Origin: Lanius collurio
Taxonomy: Eukaryota > Chordata > Aves > Passeriformes > Laniidae
DNA: 64,000 bases
Assembly: GCA_020086605.1 (NCBI GenBank)
Contig: JACBWW010000012.1
Span: 15,950,253-16,014,252, forward strand
Direction: 5' to 3'
Both the position numbers and the translations under genes were made by a program. Positions 26,402-43,010 of the stretch are shown piece after piece (position 1 is the first letter of the stretch; every line of letters begins with the position of its first letter). Under the pieces are notes generated by a model, which saw only the letters and a program-made list of their open reading frames with translations, made no database searches and was not told where the DNA came from.

Positions 26402-28163
26402 TGCCGTGGTTTAGCTTTGGAAACGATTCTTTGCAAAGAGGTGTTTGCAGTTCCCTCTAGACCCGATCAGAACCAATCAAAACCCTGGTTTGAATACTGG
26501 CATCTTTTTAAGCCACTTAAGAAGTCTGACAGCCTCTGTGAACCACATTTTGAGAACGAACAGAGGCCGGGAAAAGCCTCTTTGACTTCTGGCCTTCGGA
26601 CAAATAACGGGGGGCCCTGCTCGGCGTGTCCCGGGAAATGGCCCCACAGCCATGCCCCGTGCAGGCGGCCACCACTGCGGCCCGAGCTCCGGCCGCTGCC
26701 CGGCAGAGATCGTGTCACCGAGAGAGAGAAGTGAATTCCAGCTGTGAGCCCGGGTGAGATTAACTCTTGTACTGCTGTCAGATTTCGTCAGAGCCTACAG
26801 ATATTGATCCTCTCCCGGGGGAAAGGGGAAGGAACACAAAGAAAACACCCTAAAGGCACCAAAGTCAGTGAAGAAGGAAAGGCTGAAACCCTGAGGGAGG
26901 AGAAAGAGGAGATGCTTCAAAAAGCTGAAATTCTGTTGCGAGCTATGGTGATTGTTGCCTTCTGCTGAGAAGGCAGGCGACCTGGTTTCAAGACAACAGC
27001 ACGGCAGCCCAGCCTCTCCCGAGCCACTTGGGCCACGACACACAGACACCAACGTGGTGGATGGTCAAAATGGTGTTTATTATCTTATCTCATGGGGTTA
27101 AATAGTCAAGGGGGCCTCACTACGTCAGAGGGGGACAGTAGGACTAGCTAGGGTTAGTAAGGAGTGGAAAACTACTGGGGTTGCATGCTTACGGTGATTG
27201 CTTATCACAGAGGATGAGGGGGGAAGGATCCATGCTGCTTTCTGTCACATCGCGAGATCTTCCGTTTGCCTGTCCCTGTCTACCACAGGTGATGAACTGT
27301 GGTATATTAGAGTCTCCATTGTAATTTCATGAAAGCATGCGGGGGGTAGAGCAATTGTAAGCAAGAGTATTTATGTCGAAATGGGGAAAATGTTGGAGCA
27401 GCAAATGCATTTTCCTCCATTCCATTGGCTCTAGAGTGCAGCACTCAGTTTACCCTCACCTGGAGGGGTGTGCAATACACCTGGAATCAATTTGCCTAGG
27501 GGTGGGGGCATGGTTCCACCGTCTGATATGGACTGATCCAGACTTCAGTAGAAGGGAACAAGGAGGGATGAACGTGAAGACGACCTCCATTCCTAGAAAT
27601 GAAGATGATCCTATAGATAAGTGAAGAGAACTCTTGCTTCTAACTGGCTCGGCCTTAAATGAACTCAAATTGAAACCCTCAAAAGCAGTTGTGGGGAAAG
27701 CTGTAATTTGAGGGAAGGGACTCTTCACGTGCAAGCACAGAACCACCTGAGCAGTGGACTTGCTGTGATACTGCAGCCACAAGAGAGTTGTTCCTGTGGG
27801 AGCGTCTGCATAGCATAAGCAAGAAAGACTCAAGAGACTCCTCTCCCTATGTGAACTGAAAAAGATTATTCTAGAGGTGCTAAACTGCCTGAAAGTCTCG
27901 ATGGTTGTTTTTCCATTGTCAGTAGGAGAAAGGAGAGAACGTGGGGGGAAGAGTGGTGTTCTGAGGATTTAGTCTGATACTGACTTCTGTTTCTTTCTTT
28001 TAGGTCTGTTAATGAACTTCAATATTTTCTTTTAAATTTGTGCCTGCTTTGCTTTCTCCTAATTCTTATCTCACAGAGGTAAAATAAGTCAGATTGGATA
28101 ATTTGAACTAAACCACTAGAAGAATTGGTGTTTCTGCCTGGTTAACGAACCGAACCCACGATG
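26402..28163 (+). mobile_element. LTR-like endogenous retroviral insertion, 1.76 kb, with 5-bp flanking repeats
   Basis: The element starts TGCCGTGGTTTAGC, which resembles the TGTCGTGGTTTA start of avian retroviral LTRs. It ends with ...GAACCCACGATG, a degenerate form of the usual ...AAACCACGACA end. The 5-mer CCAGC flanks both ends (26397..26401 and 28164..28168), as a class III (ERVL-like) duplication would. The first 350 bp contain a CpG-dense block (about 26560..26730). I see no gag, pol or env frame, and the two ends do not repeat one another. This is therefore either one long solo LTR or a composite. An inner segment at about 27027..27291 could be a second nested LTR in the other direction. 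The terminal CA is mutated, so boundaries rest mainly on the duplication. Confidence 0.5.
26560..26735. promoter_or_regulatory. CpG-dense segment inside the LTR-like element
   Basis: About 16 CpG dinucleotides fall within roughly 170 bp, in GC-rich DNA. I saw no other stretch of comparable CpG density in the window. Its place inside the LTR-like element suggests a retroviral U3 promoter region rather than a host promoter, but a host CpG-island promoter cannot be excluded by eye. Confidence 0.55.
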
Positions 28164-28168
28164 CCAGC

Positions 28169-30829
28169 CCACTGTGAAGCCTTGCAGTTTTTTAAAGCAG
28201 AGAATAAATCCTAAATCATGGCCCAGAAATCTCTGTGGAAATGCAACAGCTTATGGCACTGCATCTCTGCAATGTTCTGAAATAAACATAGTTTAAATAA
28301 CTACCCAAACAAACCCATGTTCCATGACAGGTTAGGTATGCTGAATCTTCAAAATACAGATTGCCTTTTTATACAATCACAGACAAATCAGAAGAACAAA
28401 ATCCCAAATGGCATTGAGAAAATGAGAAGGGATTTTTAAAGTGTCTACTTTAATACAGGACCAAGGAACTTAAAATTAATCACCAAGAAGCAAATTCAAA
28501 AAATATAAGTAATTTTACTTTTTTCAACTCTCATTTAAGCTGCTGAACCCTTATGTCCCTGGATATCCTGAAATTTTATTTCTCATATACAAAAACTTTT
28601 AAAATTATTTGAACTAAATTATGGAAGTTATTCTACCAACATTTTTTTTTTACAATTACAATGGCATAAGCTCCCATTTAAGAACTCCCTGAGCTACAGA
28701 TCACTGAGAGCTGTAAGAACAAGCTGGAAAGACACTTCTATATTTTTCTGATCCCATATTTCTTCACTGTCACCAACTAGCAACTAGATGCCAGATGGGG
28801 TTGGACAGCCTCAAGCCTCATTCTGTATGGCTGTTGGTGGTAGTTCTTGTTTCTGATCATTGAAACTTTCAGTTCCATCCAGATGCTTTGTCTATTACTT
28901 GTTCATCAAAATGAACTTAAAATGATGAATTTTTTCACATTTACTTATATGTGGTGGGATTTTTCCCTCTTCGCAGTATTTTTGTGTTTATTTTGGAACA
29001 GTTTGGTAGAGTCATGGAATATATCATCCCACAGACTCCCCTATTTCATGGCTTGTTGGCTTCTGCAGTGGGCTGTAACAGCCACAGATGGATAACATGA
29101 AAGATACTTTGGGGTATCTATGGAAACAAATAGCTAAGTCTGCCTCAGGGTCCTCTCTTCAGATCCTTCCCCCAGGCTATGAAGGGGCAGGGAATCTCCC
29201 CCAGTCTCAAATATGGAGAGGAGAGAAATGTGGCAGCAGGTGCTGGGAATAGAAATGGAGAGCTGAGGTAGGTGAAATTCAGAAATGAAACAAAAAAGCA
29301 GGACTAAGGAAAAAAACAAATACAGATGAAGAGCAAGACTGTGTCCTTCCTATAGCCTGACTCCTACGTAGCCTCTTTAGTAGGCTCCACTGGTATTCTG
29401 TACCTTAACTAGTTTCATGCATTTCCTAGCTCACTGGTCTCTATCATCTGTTTGCATGAGGGTCTGTGTGGATGTGCAGGTTGATGTGAAAGGAAAAGGA
29501 AACCCAGAAAAAACAGTTTTGTTTGTTTAGTCTTGCAAAGCTGATCCTTGAAATGTCATGCTAAATTACAAGTGAATAACTTTTATTTTAAGAATATCAA
29601 CACATTTTTATGAAAGCTCACTGAGTTTCACAAAGGGGACTTCAGAGAATATTTCAACAAAAAAATCTATTTCACAGTAAACAAACTTATCCATTCTAAT
29701 GATTTCATCCAATTCCATCAAGACGAATTTTAGCACGTGCATGTTGTCTTTGGGTGCTGCTTTATTTGCTCTGCAGTTATTGAGATATTTATAAGAGCTT
29801 TGGGTAAAAAGCAAAACAGCCAGCTGGCTGTTCAAATCCACAAGCAGACACTCTATTGTCCTGCTGCTAAAAGCCAGAAGAGTATGACTACAGGAAGCCC
29901 TCCCCAGTTCCCAAACATGGCTACTTGTCTTGCTAAGCTCCTGTTCTCTTTTCATAGCTACAGACATCACATTCCATCTAGCTATGTCAGGCTGTATGAC
30001 ACCTCCTCATCTCACGTAAATATTGTATGACCAGACACAGCTCAGCAGCTTATTCAGCTTTCAAAATAATTTGTACTGTGGGTATTTGTCATATGAAGAT
30101 GACCTGTGAAAAGGTCCAAGCTAATTTCTTAGGAATGAGTTAATGAGAATGCCAGTACCAGCACATCTCAGCTGCAGGCTCCAATGCTATACACAGTTAA
30201 CATTTATTACACATGGACATTCACACTCTAGGTGGGTAAAATAATCATTGGAGCAAAGGAATTTATCATCATGTATCTCAGTAATTCACCATCTGAAACT
30301 TAGTGCAGTGTTTAAACTCCTTGAACACATTCAAATCAAAATGGAAAAACAGCTGTTGAATAATTATCTTTAAAAAACAGTTTAAGTACATTTGGCCACC
30401 CTGCAAGTGTGTACCTGCCTAAAATTAAGGCCAGAAGAGCTAAAATTTGGATCAGCAAATTGGCTTTTAGTACATAAATACAGCATAATCTTAAATTCTG
30501 CTGCATCACACCCTGTCATGTTAGGCTTCATGTGAGAGAAAGAGTAAACTGCTGATTTTCCTGGGAGACACAACATATAATTTACATTCTAGATTGGTGG
30601 AGATAGCGCTTTTCAGCCAGCACCAACACACACATACAAAGAGGAATGTAGGGAGGTGTCTGTGCACACTGGCACGTGCCAGTATGTTTACAGAGAAACA
30701 CCAGACAAGAAGAGAAAATCAGCAAGCATATCTGTCCCAGAACTGGAGACAGCACCAAGAAGTCTTTGAGTATTTGTCCAAGTTCCTAATGCTTTCACAT
30801 CTGAGGAATTATGTGCCCCTCATCAAATC
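28169..30829. other. CPNE4 intron, unique sequence
   Basis: No exon or clear mobile element. Frames at 29608..29970 and 29737..30030 overlap on opposite strands and match nothing familiar. Confidence 0.55.
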
Positions 30830-31636
30830 GTCTAGGGAACTACAGGCCCAGCAATTTCACCTCAGTTCCTGGGAAGTTGATACAGCAGTTAATCCTAGGC
30901 ACATTAAGGATAAGAAAATCATCATGAGTAGCCAACCAAGGGAAAGTCATGCCTGACGAACTTGGCAAACTTCTAAGATGAAGTAGATCTACCTGGCCTG
31001 GTAGATGAGGGAAGAGCAGTGGATATTTTCTACCTGGACTCCAGTAAGGCCTTTGACACTGCCTCCTGTAAGACCTTCATAGAGGAGCTGTCGATACAGG
31101 GAATGGATGAACAGACAGTGAGGTGGATTGAAAACTGTCCAGGTCCAGAGGCTGGTTATCAGTGAGACAAATTCTAATTGGATGCCAGTGATTAGCAGTA
31201 GGCCACAGGGGTCAGTACTGGATCCTGTTTAAGATCTTCATTAATGACCTGGATGATGGGGCAGACTGTACCTTCAGCAAGTTTGTAGGTGACACACCTG
31301 GAGAACTCAGAGGGCATCTTATGAATGTAATAGCTGAAGGAAGGGTCCAAAGGCAACTGAGTTGGGCTTCTTTTCAATGGTGGCTAGCAACAGAACCAGA
31401 GGTGAAGAGCACTAGGTGAAACATAGGAAGATTAGGATACATATTTTCACTTGTGACAGTGACAAAGCTCTAGCACAGGTTGCCCAAGGAGTATGCGGAA
31501 TCCCCCTCCTTAGAGATACTCAACCACTGTGTGACACAGTCCTGGGCAAGTGGCTCTAGGTGTCCTCACCTGATCAGCACACGGACCATGGGATCTCTTG
31601 AGGTCCCTTTCAACCTGACTAATTCTGTGTCCAGGG
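30830..31636 (+). mobile_element. CR1 LINE fragment with reverse-transcriptase remnants and 3' end
   Basis: The plus strand shows CR1 ORF2 in order. The 'gaactacaggcccagcaatt' block comes first, then 'ctccagtaaggcctttgaca' (Ser-Lys-Ala-Phe-Asp region). Next is 'ccacaggggtcagtactgga' (Pro-Gln-Gly-Ser-Val-Leu) and 'ttcattaatgacctggatga' (Phe-Ile-Asn-Asp-Leu). The catalytic FADD box is decayed (reads like FVGD). After about 31300 the middle of the 3' half is missing. It resumes near 31400 with the 3' terminal region, 'gcacaggttgcccaaggagt' to 'cctttcaacctgactaattctg'. Frameshifts and stops abound, so the copy is dead. Confidence 0.87.
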
Positions 31637-31637
31637 A

Positions 31638-31703
31638 ACAAAAAACCAAACAAAATCCCCCAAAACTAAACAAAACAGGAAAACCAAAATTAAAAAAAAA
31701 AAA
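31638..31703 (+). repeat. A/C-rich tract directly after CR1 3' end
   Basis: Blocks such as aaaaaccaaac, aaaactaaac and a final run of A. It abuts the CR1 3' end, whereas CR1 normally ends in an 8-bp ATTCTATG-type repeat. Confidence 0.8.
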
Positions 31704-37394
<5,691 letters not shown>

Positions 37395-37605
37395 AAAAAG
37401 TTTGGTTGAACACTGCAACATGCTTCTTGGAGAACTTGTAATGTCTTCATCCTTACAGATATCCAAAACTTGTTGGGACGTGACACGCAAAACTTGGTCA
37501 GGGCATGGCCCTCCTTTAAGCAGAGCAACCTACTTTAAGTACAGGCTTAGAACTGATGATCTGCAGAAGTCCTTCCCAACCTCTTCTACTTTGTGACTAT
37601 GCAGA
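37395..37605 (+). mobile_element. CR1 LINE 3'-end fragment
   Basis: Diverged plus-strand CR1 tail. Markers are 'cagatatccaaaacttgttg' (usual: gatactcaaaacctg), 'gggcatggccctcctttaag', and the final 'gatgatctgcagaagtcctt' with cccaacctcttctactttgtgac. It ends about 210 bp before the LTR at 37.8 kb. Confidence 0.75.
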
Positions 37606-37817
37606 AACAAATTACAAACTTTTTAGGGTACAGATTATGATATGTTGTTGAGTACGAATCGATTATTTGGGTCCCTTGTCTCCAAAACCATGCAGAAAAT
37701 CAAAATAAATACATAAGCCCGGTATTTCTGGTACAAAGTAGTGCTCCAAAGGCTCCCATGTGTAGGTATTTCATTAAAAGCAACAGCACACAAGTTCAGA
37801 AAATTGTGCCTGCCTAG

Positions 37818-38451
37818 TGTCCTGGGTTGCAATGTAAAATGTACCCAATAGTCTGTATTCTGTCACCATCTTCATAAACTGTTAAAACTGGTGGGACAGT
37901 GTTCCCCACCTCCCTCATGACTCATCCCTGATAAGCTCATGAGGCTATCTTCTGTTGATGGGCCAGCTGTTGACACCAGGTGGGGCGGAGTCCTTTATCT
38001 CTCCTATACTATCTCCTGTTAATGGGCCATCACCGCATGACTGATTAAGACTATATCACCCATTGTGAGATGCTCCGCCCAGAGGGAGGAACCAAGCCTT
38101 CCAGCCTGGATATAAGGGGAGATTTTTGAACACCACAGGGAGCCTTTCCACTGGATTCTCAGAGGAAGACCAGACCCTTCTACATCGCCACTGGACCTTC
38201 AGAGGAAGACGAGACCTTCTCTACAGAGCCACTGCTTCAACGGAACCATCACTTCAGGAGGACTGCAGCCACCATTTAAATTGCACTGCTGCTGACCCCC
38301 TGACTGTCAGGGGGTCAGGTTTGTACTCTGACTCTGTCAGTGGGTTGTGGGTTTTGGGGTTTTTTGTACTATTACATTTATTTTATTTCTTTCTTATTAA
38401 ATTGTATTTCTGACTTGAAGTCCCTCACTAGTTTGCTTTAAAACTAGCACA
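37818..38451 (+). mobile_element. Solo LTR of ERVL-like endogenous retrovirus with perfect target-site duplication
   Basis: The element starts TGTCCTGGGTTGCAATG and ends ACTAGCACA (TG...CA), 634 bp. It is flanked by a perfect 5-bp duplication CCTAG at 37813..37817 and 38452..38456. Five bases is the duplication size typical of class III (ERVL-like) elements. Inside are a TATA box (TATAAG, 38111..38116) and a polyadenylation signal (ATTAAA, 38396..38401). A T/G-rich stretch precedes the signal, giving U3-R-U5 order on the plus strand. No internal retroviral sequence is present, so it is a solo LTR left by LTR-LTR recombination. It lies antisense to CPNE4. Confidence 0.92.
38292..38318. repeat. 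27-bp perfect palindrome inside the solo LTR
   Basis: Arms of 13 bp (ctgaccccctgac and gtcagggggtcag) are separated by a single t. It lies between the TATA box and the polyadenylation signal, so it would be in the transcribed part of the LTR and could form a GC-rich RNA hairpin. Confidence 0.95.
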
Positions 38452-38456
38452 CCTAG

Positions 38457-41400
38457 ATACTGGATTATGGTGAAAATCAGTATTACACAGACAGCTACAT
38501 CTTTCTCTGTTCAGGGGGACTAAATGGCTTAAAATGTTCAGTCATCTAGTGCCTGCAGAAGTTAGGATCTGTGTGACATGGAACATAAATGTGCTCTTTG
38601 CAAAAGAATCCCTTCTGTGGCTGATGGAGCCCTCTTAAACTACAACCCAAACCATGCCAAACCATGACAGCAGTACATGCCTCTGTCTGGGATCTAGAAG
38701 GCTCACACAATCAGATCCACCCTGTTACAAAAAGGTGAGCCACACAATCTCACCACAAACTCATAATCAGGCTACTTAGATTCACCATGAAATGAATCCG
38801 AGTTTCTATCTGAATTCAGATTTCAAGTTTTCTCCTTTGCCCACAGTGTCATTTTGCTCTCCTACACACACAATGTCCAAAAAGCTTTTCTGAAAGCTGT
38901 CTGGGTGAAAAATGAAGAGATGGCTCTCTGCAGCACCTTGTGAAGAATCAGGGAAACATTCACACTCAGCTTCACCTTCAGTTCAGGTAATAAGTGAGCA
39001 GCAAATGAGAAAGATGCTGAGATTAAAAGCAGTAACCAGTATGCTTTGCATTTAGAAAAAGGTCTTGTTATTTAGAAAGCTATACTCCAGACCAAACTAC
39101 ATGCAAATGAATTTGGGGGTTGCAGTTTTCCCGTCACCATATGTTGAGAGCTGTGTCTGAATTATTTTATTGGCACTTTGGTCATGATATGAAAATGACC
39201 TAATAGCATCTGCCTGCTTCTACAGAAGTAACAGCAAGAGTCTGCTCCTGGAAAGGTAAATTATGTTTGCAGTTATGTGCACATGGTGGGAAACACCAAT
39301 AGTAGAGTTAGATTACATAAGAGCTGTGAGTAAGTGGCTCCAAAAGAGAGCAGGCCTAAAAAGCACTGGATGTTGTGGCATTAGCTGCTCCCTACATATT
39401 TATACTTATAAATAATATATACTTATAAATTATATATGGAAGAGACATTTAGTATTCAAAACATATGAACAGCTTAACTGTCTAGACAGGAAGCTTTGTA
39501 CCTACAGTTTCTGGATCTTCCAGGGTTTAAAGTCTAATAAAAGGAAATGTGAAAATCAAGTCTTACAGTTATAAGCTTAGAATTAATAAAACTCAGTTAA
39601 ATAAAATACAGTAAGAGCAAGATTTATAGAAAAGGCTGAAATTCTATTGGGCATTAAGGAAGAATAGTTTTTAAAAGTTCCTCTGTTTAGTGACTTGTTC
39701 AGCTCCAGCAGAATGTAGGCCTTGGACCCCCTCAGGGGATGACAGTAATTGAGATAAGTAATTATTTTTCTTTAAGACATTTTATGTAACTGGGAATACC
39801 CAGTCTCAAGTAATTACTGTATCAGCTGTTGTCACTAAGGCTTTCTTGGCTGTGAAAACCAAATCCATTCCTTCACATTCAGCTGTAAATAAGCTTTGTA
39901 CAAATGAGGAAAGGTGGGAATTCATCAGGAGTTCCTGATTCAGCAAGTTCATTAGATTAATATTCCATGTGCTTAATAAGGAGCTCACTAAGACAGCTGG
40001 CTTGCTCAGGTCTGAACAGAGACCCCAGCATGACAGGGAAAGCAGACCTATCTTTTTTATGATATGTATTAAGGTTTTTTCATTATATCTAATCTTTGTT
40101 GCTGCTGTGGCCATTGCCTCGGCCTTTGTGCATCTCTGGAAACTTCTTATGAACAATCAGTGCTATCTTAAAACACAGTCATTCAATTACTTATCTTTGA
40201 CCACATTCCTAGACTCCTGGTTATCAGCCGTATCTCAAATCACTGCACAGGACATTCCTGTTGGCATTAAAAATTATCCTGGTCAACATCAACTACATTA
40301 TAAATTGCTACAGAACTTTAAATGATCATAGATAATATAGATGTAATTCTAGCTGCCAAAATTAATTTGAATATGAATTATTATGTAATGAAAAGTCAAT
40401 AGGTTAGCTAGACCCCTCCACAGGATAGTCTATGCAATTAAAAATACAATTTTTCCTCCTTCCCTTTGATTATCTGACAACTATTAACAAAGATTTATTT
40501 AAAGTTACACCTACCAGAGTTTGATAATGGCCTTTGAAAAATGAGCAGTAAACTCAGTAAGGAAGGGGGGATCTGGAGAATCCAAAGCAATGCTATTGTG
40601 AACAATGAGACAGATCTGATAATGCAAGTAATCTATTTGGACAGTAGGGGAGAAGGTTCAGAACAAAGTGCCAGCAGTGTAAATGGAAATATACACACAC
40701 TGACAGTTCAAAGGGACTCATTACCATAGAACCAACTGTTTCAATTATAAGGGGAGAAGGGAAAGTCACTGGAAAGAAACTGAGACATCTAAGGCATGAC
40801 AAAACACTGTACAAAAGTGTGATGCACCTATATAAGTAGGTATATTTCAGTTAAGAGAGGGAAAATTCCCACTATAACTGGAGCACTGGGAGATGCTCGA
40901 ATGTGCCTGGTTCAGGATGCTCTGAGTGGCTCCCACTGAAGTCAGACTCAGTGCAATGCAAAGCACCTGCAAGAGTCAGTGCTAAAACTCATCCATTCTA
41001 TTGTCCTCTACTGGAAGAGCAAATCTAGGATTTGCCCTGGCTCCTCTAGCATGTACCTAATACCATCTGTCACCTCTTACGTCACAGAGTTCCCACTGTC
41101 TTCCTTCTTACAGTGCTGTAAAATATGCAGAGGAAGAGAAATCAAAAATTCACTTATACAAAAACCACAAGACTGAACGAATAAAAGACCAAAATAACCT
41201 TCCTGGGGATAAATGCAGACAACTTCCCCACTAGAAAGCAGTATCAATGCTTATTACCAGAAAAGTAGCAGAGATTTTTTTTCACAGAATTAACCAAAGT
41301 CTGCTTCATTTACATTCACTGGATTTGTACCAGACACAAGGAGTCTCTCCCGCAGCAAGGCTGGCTCCCAGGCTGGCTCCAGAGGGTGCATATTCAGTCT

Positions 41401-42734
41401 TGTTTATAAAATGACACCTCCTAAGACAGTGTGTTGGTTTAGTAGGATAACAGAATGTATTTTATTTGGAACAGTGGAGAAGCTAGAGAGAAAACAGACT
41501 GGCTCATCTGTATGCTGACACACAGCAACACACACAACTGTCCTCTTATCCACAGTCTTGTTTCCTTAAATATGCCTGTCCAAAGCCTTCCCTTGCAACT
41601 CAATACTGTCAAGCAAAAACATTAAATAGTCCCAGTGTTCCTCTTCCGAATCATGAAAATGGCATATTTCACTTTAGAAAACATTAACCAAAGTGGGTTT
41701 GTTCTTAATTTCATTTCTATTTGCAAAGCCATCAGGACTTTTCTATAGCCCTTTCTCACCATTATAAAAGTTTAAAATGTATTTAAAAAGCTAAGCAAAG
41801 AAATGCCAGCAAAGTTCACACTGTTCTATACCATGACTCCCTGAGCTGATGATTTAAAAGCAGGACTGAATAATATGAAACCTCAGTAAAATTCAGGCTG
41901 CCACAAGTAAATGATTTGCCTGCTGGTTTTGGTTTGGGTATTGGTTCTCAGAGTCTGGAGTACTAATTTTGAGATGATAATACCTGAAGGTGTAAATGCA
42001 GGGATAAAGCATCAATACATGGAAAAGCTCAGGACCCTTGAATCACTTCAAACACCACACTGAGGAGCTACACACAAAAATCAAACGTACTATATGCAAG
42101 TGGCTTGTGAATATAAGTGACGTGTAAGCCTAGTAAATCAGAGAAATGTAATTTAATCTCTCTAATCAACAATTTCAAAGCTACTACCATGTGATACTTA
42201 TTTAACTGCTTACCACTAAGAACAATTACAATTTTCTCAGGCTTGCCATTTCAGTTTGCTGATTGCACTAAGTGATACATCAAATGAAACACAGGAACAA
42301 AAGTATATTCACTCCTAGGATATGCGTTTGCTGCTTTTTTTAAAATTGGTTCTCCCAGTTAGGTATTAGAGGGGAAAATAAGCATCTTAGCAAGAAATGA
42401 AGCTTTACAACATAGTTACTTATCCACGAATCTTAAATAATTGGGTATTTTGCTGTACTTCAAAGAAACATAAGCCTGGAACAAAATCAAATAATCCCAG
42501 CACTCTAAGGTGTAGCAGTCAAAATCCTGGTATCAAATAAATCCAACTGAGAGCCTTCAGAACATGTTTGAGGCAAAATAATTCTTGCAATAATTAGACA
42601 ATTCTGAACAAGAAAGATGTATAGTCTACTACATTAATCCTTGCCTTATCATCTGCACTTACATAAAATACATTTGAAATTACCATTACCCTTTATCCAC
42701 CCTGCAAAAGCAAACTGTCTGTTAGCCAGAGGAA
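38457..42734. other. CPNE4 intron or 5' flank, unique sequence
   Basis: No exon or mobile element supported. An AT-rich imperfect repeat (tatacttataaat twice) lies at 39401..39430, and an ATGCAAAT octamer at 39101..39108. Frames at 39806..40156 and 39969..40325 overlap on opposite strands and look coincidental. Confidence 0.5.
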
Positions 42735-43010
42735 AATCACAGAACTGTTTACATTGAAAAGACGCTTAGGATCATTGAGCCATTAACCCAGCACTGCCAA
42801 GTCCACCATGTCTCTAAGCATCATATTGACACATCTTTTAAGTACCTGCAAAGATGCTGAATCAACCACTTCCCTGGGCAGCCTGTTCCAGTGCTTTACA
42901 ACCCTTTTGGTGAAGAATTTTTCTCCTAATATCCAATCTAAACCTTCCCTAGTGCAACTTGAGGCCTTTTCCTCTCATCATATTGCTCATTACTTGGGAG
43001 TGAAGTAGCA
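42735..43010 (-). mobile_element. CR1 LINE 3'-end fragment
   Basis: Third minus-strand copy of the type seen at 13.8 and 18.6 kb. From left to right it has aatcacagaactgtttacat, 'ccattaacccagcactgcca', 'cttccctgggcagcctgttc', and 'gaagaatttttctcctaata'. 5'-truncated. Confidence 0.88.

Noticed and set aside
26417..26734. Opposite-strand frames of 105 and 83 codons in the CpG-dense block
   Set aside because: GC-rich LTR-like DNA has few stop codons; the two frames mirror each other and match no known protein.
38126..38413. 95-codon plus-strand frame ending in a hydrophobic tail
   Set aside because: It lies entirely inside a solo LTR, across the palindrome and T-rich polyadenylation region.
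41428..41650. Possible LTR start (tgtgttggtttagtagg)
   Set aside because: No matching end, TATA box, polyadenylation signal or target duplication could be found.
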